From contig JBAZEO010000031.1 in NCBI GenBank assembly GCA_041653935.1, forward strand, positions 1-24,602: a stretch of DNA of 24,602 nt, in the 5' to 3' direction. This DNA is from JAYEHL01 sp041653935. Lineage in GTDB: Bacteria > Chloroflexota > Dehalococcoidia > E44-bin15. The translations under genes and the position numbers were made by a program. This document shows, piece by piece, positions 15,638 through 21,009 of the stretch (its first letter is position 1; each line of letters opens with the position of its first letter). The notes under the pieces were generated by a model, which had not been told where the DNA came from, did not search any database, and worked only from the letters and a program-made list of their open reading frames with translations.

Positions 15638-15668
15638 AGTATAAATAGCGTTGTTTGCCATAGACAAC
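15638..15668 (+). promoter_or_regulatory. Promoter and operator of the 52-aa RHH gene
   Basis: AGTATAAATA (15638-15647) is the TATA box. An inverted repeat GTTGT (15650-15654) and ACAAC (15664-15668) lies between TATA and the predicted transcription start, and encloses TTTGCC (15654-15659). This placement suits autorepression by the RHH protein that follows. The same AGTATAAATA..TTTGCC arrangement recurs at 15833-15852. Confidence 0.55.
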
Positions 15669-15680
15669 GGGAGGGAAGAG

Positions 15681-15839
15681 ATGGGACTAGGAAAGAAGGC
15701 ATATTGCTTCCAATTGTCGCCAGAGGCCGATGCGATGATTGACCATTTGGCGGCAAAGAATCATGTCACAAGGGGGGAAATTGTGACAAGAGCGATCATT
15801 ATAATGAATGATCGAGATAATATCAATCCCAAAGTATAA
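15681..15839 (+). CDS. Ribbon-helix-helix repressor-like protein (52 aa)
   Basis: ATG 15681 has a strong GGGAGGGAAGAG ribosome binding site, so it is preferred to an in-frame TTG at 15651. The protein shows strand KKAYCFQLS, helix PEADAMIDHLAAKNH, turn VTRGE and helix IVTRAIIIMNDR, a classic CopG/Arc pattern. It likely binds the GTTGT..ACAAC operator in its own promoter and perhaps the similar site downstream. The TATA box of the next transcription unit overlaps its stop codon. Confidence 0.78.
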   Translation: MGLGKKAYCFQLSPEADAMIDHLAAKNHVTRGEIVTRAIIIMNDRDNINPKV

Positions 15840-15852
15840 ATAAGTGTTTGCC
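15833..15852 (+). promoter_or_regulatory. Promoter of the structured RNA region
   Basis: AGTATAAATA (15833-15842) overlaps the RHH stop and is followed by TTTGCC (15847-15852), copying the layout at 15638-15659. The predicted start is near 15865, just ahead of the hairpin series at 15877-16012. Further AAGTATA copies lie at 15868 and 15982. Confidence 0.45.
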
Positions 15853-16020
15853 TTACCAAAGGTACGGAAGTATAAGTAGGCCGGGCCAAGAGAGCGGTTT
15901 ACCAGACCGCGAGCCCGGACCTATTAAGGAGCGTACATGCGAGGCATGTACTAGGCAACCCGACATGCACGGATTACCACTAAGTATAGACTATAGTCAA
16001 TAGTCGTACTTAAGGTTTTC
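15851..16020 (+). ncRNA. Highly structured region, probable non-coding RNA or long leader
   Basis: Four consecutive inverted repeats fill the gap. H1 is CC.TACC/GGTA.GG at 15851-15867. H2 has outer stem TAGG+CCGGGC (15877-15886) pairing with GCCCGG+CCTA (15913-15923, one bulge), and inner stem GCGGT/ACCGC closing a 7-base loop. H3 is a perfect 8-bp stem GTACATGC/GCATGTAC (15933-15951) with a GAG loop. H4 is TAAGTA and GACTAT (15981-15994) pairing with ATAGTC and TACTTA (16000-16012), followed by TTTT. A promoter lies just upstream and H4 plus the T run may end transcription. It does not fold as a tRNA. It could be a regulatory RNA, or the leader of the winged-helix and methyltransferase genes. 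Confidence 0.55.
15937..15954 (+). CDS. Possible 5-codon mini-ORF in hairpin H3
   Basis: ATG 15937 is preceded by AAGGAG (15926-15931) at good spacing and encodes MRGMY before TAG. The start codon is buried in the H3 stem, so hairpin opening could control it. Very short and possibly fortuitous. Confidence 0.2.
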   Translation: MRGMY

Positions 16021-16046
16021 GTGTCGTGCCGTGGCATGGAGGGAGT

Positions 16047-16295
16047 TTGTCACGCGCATTTTCACCAGCGGCGGAAGCCCTGATTAGCAAAGCGATAGAT
16101 AGAGAGCTTAAGCTCCTCGATGTTTTGCAGGCCAATCCAGGGGCAAGGTGCTCTGATCTGGCAAGATTGGTTGGCACGACCTGGGAGACCACCCGATCCC
16201 GGTTGATGAATCTCATTTCCGCGGGCCTTGCCAGGGGCGAATTCATGCCGGGCGGAATGTGCTATTTTGCGGAGGATGAATGCTGCGAGTATTAG
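16047..16295 (+). CDS. Winged-helix DNA-binding protein (82 aa, TTG start)
   Basis: TTG 16047 is chosen because GGAGGGAG (16038-16045) lies just upstream; an in-frame GTG at 16026 has no ribosome binding site. The core is a winged helix: LKLLDVLQANPGARCSDLARL, then VGTTWETTRSRLMNLISAGL, then a wing with MCYFA. It overlaps the methyltransferase start by 16 bases, so the two are probably co-translated. It is likely a small transcription regulator of the early operon. Confidence 0.7.
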   Translation: MSRAFSPAAEALISKAIDRELKLLDVLQANPGARCSDLARLVGTTWETTRSRLMNLISAGLARGEFMPGGMCYFAEDECCEY

Positions 16296-17221
16296 ATTTA
16301 TTCTCTGGAATTGGCGGCTTCTCGCTTGGATTGGAGAGGACGGGCGGATTCCAGACAATTGCCTTCTGTGAGATAGATCACTTTTGCCGCCAGATACTTG
16401 CGAAGCACTGGCCAGGGATACCGTGTTTTGATGATATCACAGAATTGGAAAAGGAGGAATTGGATGGGATCGGCAGAATCGATGTTATTTGCGGGGGATT
16501 CCCCTGCCAGCCCGTGTCCTGCGCCGGTAAAAGGAAAGGCAGCGAGGACAAAAGATGGCTCTGGCCGGAGTTCTACAGGATCGTTTGCGAAGTTAAGCCC
16601 GAATGGGTCTTGGTCGAAAATGTACCAGGATTGCTGTCTGCTGACTCTGGAAGGCTCTTTGCTGGAATACTCCGAGACCTGGCCGAAATCGGGTATAATG
16701 CAGAATGGAATATCGTATCGGCTGCCAGTGTTGGCGCACCGCACCTCAGGAAAAGGGTCTTTATTGTGGCCCACGCCCAACACGATGGACTCAATGAAAC
16801 CAAGAGAGAATATCCGGGAGTGGAACAATGCGAGGGACGGGCGGAAGAACCGGGTGGTTTTGAGCAATTTGAGAAATGCTGTGATAGATCCGATATATCA
16901 AAAACAGATGTGGCCCACGCCAACCAAGTCGGACGGCATGGGCGGGCCGGGGTGTTCGGGCAGGGATGGGGGCGAGAATCTGAGAACGGCGGTGAAGAGC
17001 TTTCTGACACCAGCAGCAAGGGATTATCGCAGCCCCAACAAGAACGGGAACATGGCAGATCAGTTGCCAAATGTGATTGGTGGGCAGTTGAACCCGAATT
17101 GGGTAGAGTGGCTAATGGGGTTCCCGCCAGGGTGGACCGACTTAGAGCCCTCGGAAACGCAATCGTCCCCCAATGTTCTGAATATGTAGGAAAATGTATT
17201 TTAGAGGCATTATGCGAATAG
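16280..17221 (+). CDS. DNA (cytosine-5) methyltransferase (313 aa)
   Basis: All key C5-methyltransferase motifs are present: motif I DLFSGIGGFSLGLE from residue 6, catalytic motif IV GGFPCQPVS with Cys76, motif VI ENVPGL at 113-118, motif VIII GAPHLRKRVFIVA from 152, and motifs IX-X RVDRLRALGNAIVPQ near 284-298. The enzyme transfers a methyl group from AdoMet to cytosine in a specific sequence, most likely shielding viral DNA from restriction. No partner endonuclease is visible. The region between motifs VIII and IX, where the target recognition domain lies, contains three VAHA/LSDT-type repeats and is overprinted by a second long frame (16464-17189). The recognition sequence cannot be predicted here. 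Confidence 0.92.
   Translation: MLRVLDLFSGIGGFSLGLERTGGFQTIAFCEIDHFCRQILAKHWPGIPCFDDITELEKEELDGIGRIDVICGGFPCQPVSCAGKRKGSEDKRWLWPEFYRIVCEVKPEWVLVENVPGLLSADSGRLFAGILRDLAEIGYNAEWNIVSAASVGAPHLRKRVFIVAHAQHDGLNETKREYPGVEQCEGRAEEPGGFEQFEKCCDRSDISKTDVAHANQVGRHGRAGVFGQGWGRESENGGEELSDTSSKGLSQPQQEREHGRSVAKCDWWAVEPELGRVANGVPARVDRLRALGNAIVPQCSEYVGKCILEALCE
16464..17189 (+). CDS. Overprinted +1-frame protein inside the methyltransferase gene (241 aa)
   Basis: This frame lies wholly inside the methyltransferase gene. ATG 16464 is preceded by a perfect AAGGAGG (16451-16457) at six-base spacing. The product has a recurrent pattern: FAGDSPAS (residues 9-16), YSETWPKSGIMQNG (69-82), three WPTP..xD-type repeats (LWPTPNTMD near 101, MWPTPTKSD near 149, FLTPAARDY near 180), and a C-terminal GQLNPNWVEWLMGFPPGWTD (207-226). 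From memory, free-standing phage proteins with this pattern exist, so I read it as a real gene rather than a shadow. Its function is unknown; it may modulate methylation or restriction. It ends five bases before the next possible ATG (17194). The caveat is that conservation could be forced by the other frame. Confidence 0.55.
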   Translation: MGSAESMLFAGDSPASPCPAPVKGKAARTKDGSGRSSTGSFAKLSPNGSWSKMYQDCCLLTLEGSLLEYSETWPKSGIMQNGISYRLPVLAHRTSGKGSLLWPTPNTMDSMKPRENIREWNNARDGRKNRVVLSNLRNAVIDPIYQKQMWPTPTKSDGMGGPGCSGRDGGENLRTAVKSFLTPAARDYRSPNKNGNMADQLPNVIGGQLNPNWVEWLMGFPPGWTDLEPSETQSSPNVLNM

Positions 17222-17481
17222 ATTTTTTATATTTATGGTATTTGGCGCTTGCTATTATTGTGGGATTGCCGCTTTGCTGCCTGGCGGGGGCGATCTGCCT
17301 AGAAGAGACAGGCAATGCCACCGGCACCGGCTCACATGTGATGGAGATCAGCATGCTAGGTGATAACTTGACTGATGAGGAAGCGGCGTTCTTGCTTGCC
17401 ATGCATGGGTACAATGTGACTAGGAAAGGCTTGGTGGGCCTGAATGGAACCACCTGGCATATCATCAGGTGTCGAGCATGA
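17212..17481 (+). CDS. Small exported or membrane-anchored protein (89 aa)
   Basis: ATG 17212 has AGAGG at 17203-17207 and overlaps the methyltransferase stop; an in-frame ATG at 17194 is an alternative. The N-terminus (MRIDFLYLWYLALAIIVGLP, then LCCLAGAIC) is a signal peptide or single membrane segment with a lipobox-like LAGAIC. The remainder (TDEEAAFLLAMHGYNVTRKG, then LVGLNGTTWHIIRC) is a small mixed domain outside the membrane. The function is unknown; superinfection exclusion or a host-surface role is possible but speculative. The stop overlaps the next start. Confidence 0.6.
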   Translation: MRIDFLYLWYLALAIIVGLPLCCLAGAICLEETGNATGTGSHVMEISMLGDNLTDEEAAFLLAMHGYNVTRKGLVGLNGTTWHIIRCRA

Positions 17482-17720
17482 AGCTAGCAGACCTCATAGG
17501 GCAGGGCGGATTGAGCGGCTATAGGGCGGGCGATTATCTGGCGGATCGTGCCGATGTGCTTGCCTATATCAAGCGGCATGGCCCATGTTCGGCATTCGAC
17601 CTTGAGTTATGCCTGCATCAAGAGCAAACGCCCGTCATGAGGCATTTGGCGGGCCTCTTGAGGCAAGGGCAGATAGAGACGTGCTATTTTGGTGGCGAAA
17701 AATTTAGGGCGATACCATGA
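17478..17720 (+). CDS. Small winged-helix-like protein (80 aa)
   Basis: ATG 17478 overlaps the previous stop (ATGA). The protein has a winged-helix pattern: VLAYIKRHGPCSAFDLELCL, PVMRHLAGLLRQGQI and the wing YFGGEKFRAI. It resembles the following 57-aa protein, suggesting the two are diverged relatives. A DNA-binding role is likely, target unknown. Co-translation with both neighbours is indicated by ATGA overlaps. Confidence 0.65.
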   Translation: MKLADLIGQGGLSGYRAGDYLADRADVLAYIKRHGPCSAFDLELCLHQEQTPVMRHLAGLLRQGQIETCYFGGEKFRAIP

Positions 17721-17890
17721 GTCAACAAGAAATTTTGGATGTTCTCAGAACACATGGCCCAATGGGGTTGCATGAGATCCATACCAGGATCAACAGGGCG
17801 CAAAGCCAGACCAGCAAAGCACTAACAAAATTGGTCAAGTTGGGTGAGATCGTGAAGGGGCCTGATAGGATTTACCGGGTGATGAAATGA
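17717..17890 (+). CDS. Small winged-helix-like protein (57 aa)
   Basis: ATG 17717 overlaps the preceding stop, and its own stop overlaps the next ATG. The sequence EILDVLRTHGPMGLHEIH, then QTSKALTKLVKLGEIV and DRIYRV, is a minimal MarR/DUF-type winged helix (three helices plus wing). It shares the layout I..HGP....EI...L..L...G.I with the gene before it, so gene duplication is plausible. Confidence 0.65.
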   Translation: MSQQEILDVLRTHGPMGLHEIHTRINRAQSQTSKALTKLVKLGEIVKGPDRIYRVMK

Positions 17891-18099
17891 ACGATTTTGA
17901 AGCCGCTGCAATGCGAAGACATGAGATGGTATTGACAAGCCATCCAACCCATTCTAAGCGAGATCTGCCTCCCAGGCCAACGGGCGGCTTGATACCGGTA
18001 CATGAGAAGATAGCGCAGATCAGGGAAGCGATTGACTGCTATCAGGGACGTATAGACCAGTTGAATGCAGAGCTAGAGATATATCGAGATGAGGAATGA
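17887..18099 (+). CDS. Hypothetical protein with C-terminal coiled coil (70 aa)
   Basis: The start ATG 17887 overlaps the previous stop. The N-terminal 35 residues are polar with a Pro-rich segment (DLPPRPTGG). The C-terminal half (IPVHEKIAQIREAIDCYQGR, then IDQLNAELEIY) has heptad spacing and should form a coiled coil. No family is recognised. Its place in the small-gene cascade suggests an early host-interaction or regulatory factor. Confidence 0.55.
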   Translation: MNDFEAAAMRRHEMVLTSHPTHSKRDLPPRPTGGLIPVHEKIAQIREAIDCYQGRIDQLNAELEIYRDEE

Positions 18100-18167
18100 T
18101 GAGTGACGAATCTGTAGATGTGTTGATGGCGATTTTGGGATACAAGCGAGAGGAGAAAGAAGAATGA
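18096..18167 (+). CDS. Tiny ORF (23 aa) linking two genes
   Basis: ATG 18096 (or 18099) follows GAGGA and overlaps the preceding stop; its TGA overlaps the glutaredoxin ATG at 18164. It encodes MMSDESVDVLMAILGYKREE plus three more residues, a plausible short amphipathic helix. ATGA junctions on both sides argue that it is translated, at least to couple its neighbours. Confidence 0.45.
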   Translation: MMSDESVDVLMAILGYKREEKEE

Positions 18168-18367
18168 AGACCATCTACACAACCGCCAACTGTCCAAACT
18201 GCCACAAACAGATGGCAGAATGGAAGAAAGCTAACATTCCATATGAGGAGAGACCTATCGATGAGCTGCTTAATGATGGCGAATTGCTTACCGACTACAT
18301 TCTTGACCACAATGGGGCCAAGCCGCTTGTTGCACCGGTGATACGAGATGGCGAGGTCTGGTTATGA
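18164..18367 (+). CDS. Glutaredoxin / NrdH-like thiol protein (67 aa)
   Basis: ATG 18164 overlaps the previous stop, and GAGGAG lies about ten bases upstream. The protein has the thioredoxin-fold signature of small redoxins: first strand MKTIYTTANCPNC with the active-site pair C10 and C13 (CPNC), helix HKQMAEWKKANI, strand PYEERPID, and the cis-proline region LVAPVIRDG (Pro58). Such proteins reduce disulfides; phage copies often feed ribonucleotide reductase or adjust host redox state. No reductase gene is in the window, so its partner is unknown. At 67 aa it is slightly shorter than NrdH (~75). Confidence 0.82.
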   Translation: MKTIYTTANCPNCHKQMAEWKKANIPYEERPIDELLNDGELLTDYILDHNGAKPLVAPVIRDGEVWL

Positions 18368-18438
18368 AGATTATCGATGCACCCAGGTTCTGCATATTAT
18401 TTTTGGCCAGGTTGCTAAAGAAATTGAGGCTAATATGA
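18364..18438 (+). CDS. Possible 24-aa hydrophobic peptide
   Basis: ATG 18364 overlaps the glutaredoxin stop (ATGA) with GAGG upstream, and its TGA overlaps ATG 18435. The product is MKIIDAPRFCILFLARLLKK plus four residues: basic and hydrophobic enough for a short membrane or amphipathic helix. A competing in-frame extension of the next gene (ATG 18348) runs across this stretch, so only one of the two readings may be real. Confidence 0.35.
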   Translation: MKIIDAPRFCILFLARLLKKLRLI

Positions 18439-18539
18439 TGCCAGAAGAATGCCCTGTCTGTGGATGCATATTCTTTGGCCGGATGCCAGGACCGGATGAA
18501 ATGCAATGTCTCGCGTGCGAGAAGGCCGTGGAAGAATGA
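18435..18539 (+). CDS. Mini zinc-ribbon protein (34 aa)
   Basis: The start is placed at ATG 18435 because TTGAGG (18424-18429) lies at good spacing and the ATG overlaps the upstream stop; a longer form from ATG 18348 is possible. The protein has a complete zinc ribbon, CPVCGC near residues 6-11 and CLAC near 26-29, with little else. Such mini ribbons are common in archaeal virus early operons and probably act in nucleic acid or protein binding. It couples to the next gene by ATGA. Confidence 0.6.
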   Translation: MMPEECPVCGCIFFGRMPGPDEMQCLACEKAVEE

Positions 18540-18631
18540 AAGATCAAGACGAAAAAGAAACGATCGACCTTCGCTTATGGCTGCCCGATCCTCTGGCATG
18601 GTTCCGAAAAATCTTAGGTGTGCTATCATGA
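18536..18631 (+). CDS. Tiny hypothetical protein (31 aa)
   Basis: ATG 18536 overlaps the previous stop and its TGA overlaps the next ATG (18628). The protein is MKDQDEKETIDLRLWLPDPL, then AWFRKILGVLS: an acidic start and a hydrophobic amphipathic C-terminal helix. Unrecognised; translation is supported by the overlap pattern and intact frame. Confidence 0.45.
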   Translation: MKDQDEKETIDLRLWLPDPLAWFRKILGVLS

Positions 18632-18771
18632 GCACATGTGGCCTATGCAGGTGGCTTGCCAGATGTCGATCTGAATATGCTGGCATTGCAGACAGTGACA
18701 CATGCAGGTTCAAGCCATCCATGTTCAGGATGAAAAAGACGCATAAGAGGGGCTATGCTAGAGAGACTTAG
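18628..18771 (+). CDS. Small Cys-containing protein (47 aa)
   Basis: ATG 18628 overlaps the upstream stop, so it is favoured over a longer frame extending into earlier genes. Cysteines at residues 4, 7, 13 and 26 (C-x2-C-x5-C-x12-C) could bind a zinc ion. The C-terminal part is strongly basic (FRMKKTHKRGYARET). This composition fits a nucleic-acid-binding mini protein of unknown role. Confidence 0.55.
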   Translation: MSTCGLCRWLARCRSEYAGIADSDTCRFKPSMFRMKKTHKRGYARET

Positions 18772-19030
18772 AGCTGCTTGGCAAGCGTTTTGCAACTACG
18801 ATCAAGAGCCAGACCACCGATATGAGATCCGCATAGGAGAGGCTGGATTCTATGCCGATGAGTACAAGGTCGACCCATATGATGGTTCCGTATCATGGTT
18901 TTACGAGGGCCTAGATGGGCAGATTGTGGGTCGCAAAATGGACGGATGGGTTTTGAAGGATTTTGAGCCGGGGGCAAGTAGAGAGCAATTTAGGAATATA
19001 GAGACAATAGAAAAGACAGAATCTATATAG
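18755..19030 (+). CDS. Hypothetical protein (91 aa)
   Basis: ATG 18755 follows AAGAGGGG and overlaps the previous gene by 17 bases. After a short helix (MLERLRAAWQAFCNYDQEPD) the protein is beta-rich with aromatic residues (EIRIGEAGFYADEYKVDPYD, then SVSWFYEGLDGQIVG) and an acidic tail. I do not recognise it. Its stop overlaps the first of two tandem ATCTATATAG repeats that begin the next promoter region. Confidence 0.55.
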   Translation: MLERLRAAWQAFCNYDQEPDHRYEIRIGEAGFYADEYKVDPYDGSVSWFYEGLDGQIVGRKMDGWVLKDFEPGASREQFRNIETIEKTESI

Positions 19031-19103
19031 ATCTATATAGACACGATGTTCAAGTATATACATTTGCCAACGAATGCACCACTTAGCTTTATGTATTTGG
19101 CAA
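19021..19103 (+). promoter_or_regulatory. Promoter/operator region before the Sm-like gene
   Basis: Tandem ATCTATATAG repeats (19021-19030, 19031-19040) are two potential TATA boxes. A third, AGTATATA (19053-19060), is followed by TTTGCC (19063-19068) like the RHH-region promoters. An inverted repeat TTGCCAA (19064-19070) and TTGGCAA (19097-19103) brackets the predicted start near 19083. This separates the early small-gene cascade from the replication operon. Confidence 0.5.
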
Positions 19104-19146
19104 GACATGGGTTCACATGGAGCTTACCACTCCGAAGGAGCGAAAC

Positions 19147-19341
19147 ATGCAAGCAATCGAAGTATTCTTAGATAGAATTGTAAAGGTTGAGAGCAAAACC
19201 GGGAACATCAGCACCGGGAAAGTAACCCGGCTGGATGAGACTTTTGTAGAGCTGACCCACAGGAATGGGCTGAAGTCGCTTATAAGCTACGATCAGATCG
19301 CGGGAATGGCTGAGATACCTGCGAGGCGACAGCATGAGTAG
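19147..19341 (+). CDS. Small beta protein, possibly Sm-like (64 aa)
   Basis: ATG 19147 has AAGGAG (19134-19139) at suitable spacing, so it is preferred over ATG 19117. The chain is a run of short strands: FLDRIVKVESKTGNISTGKV, TRLDETFVELTHRNGLKSL and ISYDQIAGM. The order basic strand, G.V..LDE..VEL, strand, I..I resembles an Sm/LSm fold, which binds RNA. The match is to the overall pattern, not to a diagnostic motif, so other small barrels are possible. It is the first gene of the replication operon. Confidence 0.5.
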   Translation: MQAIEVFLDRIVKVESKTGNISTGKVTRLDETFVELTHRNGLKSLISYDQIAGMAEIPARRQHE

Positions 19342-19540
19342 GGTTCGTTGCCATGTCGAACACATCGAGTTAGATGGTGATTATGGGGCGGTCGATGGCG
19401 TTCGTTTAACATGTTCTAAATGCGGCCATCAAACGGAGTCGTTTGGCACCGACGGCCCAAGTATCCGGCGATGTCTTGCCTTGATGAATGAGGAATGTGA
19501 ATGTGGACAAAACAATTTCTACGTTGCGGAGGGTCAATGA
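19334..19540 (+). CDS. Small zinc-binding protein (68 aa)
   Basis: ATG 19334 overlaps the previous stop by eight bases, with GAGG upstream. Cysteines are C27 and C30 (LTCSKCGHQTESFG) and C55 and C57 (EECECGQNNFYV). The pattern GV..TCS.CGH..ESFGT....RRCL..M.EEC....NFYV recurs in many phage small proteins of unknown function, often near replication genes. Zinc binding is likely. Its stop overlaps the primase start. Confidence 0.7.
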   Translation: MSRVRCHVEHIELDGDYGAVDGVRLTCSKCGHQTESFGTDGPSIRRCLALMNEECECGQNNFYVAEGQ

Positions 19541-20484
19541 TGGACCTTTCTCGCGCCTTAGATCGCATCCCTTCACAACTCAGGCGAAAAGAGTTCAGGT
19601 TTGTCAGAATCGATATAGGTAGCAAGAAGCCCTTCGAAAGAGGCTGGAATATCCCAGGCAGCAACACAAATTACTCGCTGGAAGATACTAAGTTCCTTGC
19701 ATGGGTCGGATCTAACCAGAACTATGGTGTAGTTGCCGGTGTTGGCGGCCTGATCGTATTCGATGCCGATGGCTTGCTCAGGCTGACAGAGCTAGGAGTC
19801 ATGGCCGAACTGCCTGATACGTTCACCGTCAGGACAGGCGGCGGCGGGCTTCATCTCTATTACCTCTCGGACCTGGACCAAAAGATCATAATGTATGATC
19901 GAGAGCTAAAAGATGAAGGCAAGCCTCTACACCTGGGCGAAGTGCAGAGCCGGGGATTTCAGGCAGTCGGGCCCGGATCATTACACCCAAATGGGAAATA
20001 CTACACGATTGAAAGAGATTTGCCCATTGTCTCTATTAGCTCTGAGGTTCTAAAAGGCATCCTGTCCAAGCGCGTAGATTATGGATTCGATGAGGCAACG
20101 CCAGAAAAGAAGCGGCTCAGGGTCGTTATGGTCGACCCAAATATCCGAGATCCGTTTGATGGTGTTAGGGTAGAAGATATACTTTCTCCTAAAAATGCGA
20201 AGAGAAGTAAGACCACAATAAAGGGATCTCATCCGATACATGGGTCAACCGGCGGCAATAACTTCGTCGTGGATCTGCAAGAGAACACATGGCGTTGCTG
20301 GCGGTGCGGATCTGGAGGGGGGCCTGCCCTGGCGGTGGCCGTCCGAGAAGGCATATTACGGTGCGACCAGGCCCGCGCAGGAGTCCTTAGAGGCGACCTG
20401 TTCAAGCAGACGGTCAGTGCCGCCAGGGAGAAGGGCTACATTGGGCAGAAGGCCGCTAACTGCAAGGTGGAGAGGGTGGTTTAG
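19537..20484 (+). CDS. Primase-polymerase (AEP superfamily) with zinc finger (315 aa)
   Basis: ATG 19537 (or 19540) follows GGAGGG and overlaps the previous stop; an upstream in-frame start at 19501 lies inside the previous gene and is unlikely. The N-terminal bifunctional primase-polymerase domain shows KKPFERGW (30-37), NYGVVAG then LIVFDADG with metal ligands D76 and D78, RTGGGGLHLYY with H106, and GEVQSRGFQAVGPGSLHPNG. Residues 232-257 (HPIH..TGGNNF, RCWRC) are a DnaG-like zinc finger. It synthesises primers and probably some DNA for virus replication. The helicase follows after an HNH gene. At 315 aa it is compact. Confidence 0.88.
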   Translation: MMDLSRALDRIPSQLRRKEFRFVRIDIGSKKPFERGWNIPGSNTNYSLEDTKFLAWVGSNQNYGVVAGVGGLIVFDADGLLRLTELGVMAELPDTFTVRTGGGGLHLYYLSDLDQKIIMYDRELKDEGKPLHLGEVQSRGFQAVGPGSLHPNGKYYTIERDLPIVSISSEVLKGILSKRVDYGFDEATPEKKRLRVVMVDPNIRDPFDGVRVEDILSPKNAKRSKTTIKGSHPIHGSTGGNNFVVDLQENTWRCWRCGSGGGPALAVAVREGILRCDQARAGVLRGDLFKQTVSAAREKGYIGQKAANCKVERVV

Positions 20485-21009
20485 ATGTCTAAGTACAATA
20501 AAGAGTACTATGAGGCACATAAACCAGAAATAAAAGAAAAAATGCGTGTTTATCATGCTAAAAACATGGAACACTTCCGTATTAAACACAACGAGTATTA
20601 TCAAGAAAATATAGAAAAAATAAGAACGCATCGGCGCGAATATAGGGCAAAACCCGATACACAGATACGCATCTGGTGCCAAAATTCCATAAGCAGACAT
20701 ATTCGAAGAGGGTATGATGTCACAATACCAATTGAAACGCTGATATGTTATACAAAAACCGCAAAGACATGTTATCTATGCGGCATGTTGTTGGATTGGA
20801 CGCCAAACCGGGAAAAAGCCAACCAAACATCACCAACATTAGATCGAGTCAATAACGGAAAACAGATAGACCACATCTGGAACGGGCCGGGAGACAACAC
20901 ACCGGGCGCAGTAGCTATAGCATGTAAACGATGCAATACCACAAAAAACGACAGGACCTATAAAGAATTTCTAAATTTCTGCAAACAGATCACGGAGGCC
21001 CACACATGA
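20485..21009 (+). CDS. HNH endonuclease, probably homing type (174 aa)
   Basis: The gene starts immediately after the primase stop. The C-terminal half carries an HNH/zinc core: TCYLCGMLL, SPTLDRVNNGKQIDH, then AIACKRCNTTKNDRTYKEF. The N-terminal part contains basic repeats (YNKEYYEAHKPEIKEK, HNEYYQENIEKIRTHRREY) seen in free-standing homing endonucleases, likely for DNA binding. The gene is richer in A and Lys codons than its neighbours, consistent with recent insertion between primase and helicase. It would nick or cut DNA at an unknown site and may spread itself to genomes lacking it. It overlaps the helicase start by ATGA. Confidence 0.85.
   Translation: MSKYNKEYYEAHKPEIKEKMRVYHAKNMEHFRIKHNEYYQENIEKIRTHRREYRAKPDTQIRIWCQNSISRHIRRGYDVTIPIETLICYTKTAKTCYLCGMLLDWTPNREKANQTSPTLDRVNNGKQIDHIWNGPGDNTPGAVAIACKRCNTTKNDRTYKEFLNFCKQITEAHT

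Noticed and set aside
15881..15918. tRNA-like anticodon arm (GCGGT, 7-base loop TTACCAG, ACCGC)
   Set aside because: The surrounding CCGGGC/GCCCGG stem closes directly around it, and no D arm, T arm or GTTCRA loop is present. It is treated as hairpin H2 of a structured region.
16298..17070. Long antisense open frames across the methyltransferase gene
   Set aside because: They are low-quality Ser/Pro-rich shadows without ribosome binding sites or recognisable motifs. Unlike the +1 sense frame, nothing supports translation.
18348..18434. N-terminal extension of the mini zinc-ribbon gene from ATG 18348
   Set aside because: Overlaps the glutaredoxin end by 20 bases. The ATG at 18435 has its own TTGAGG and an ATGA junction; kept only as an alternative.
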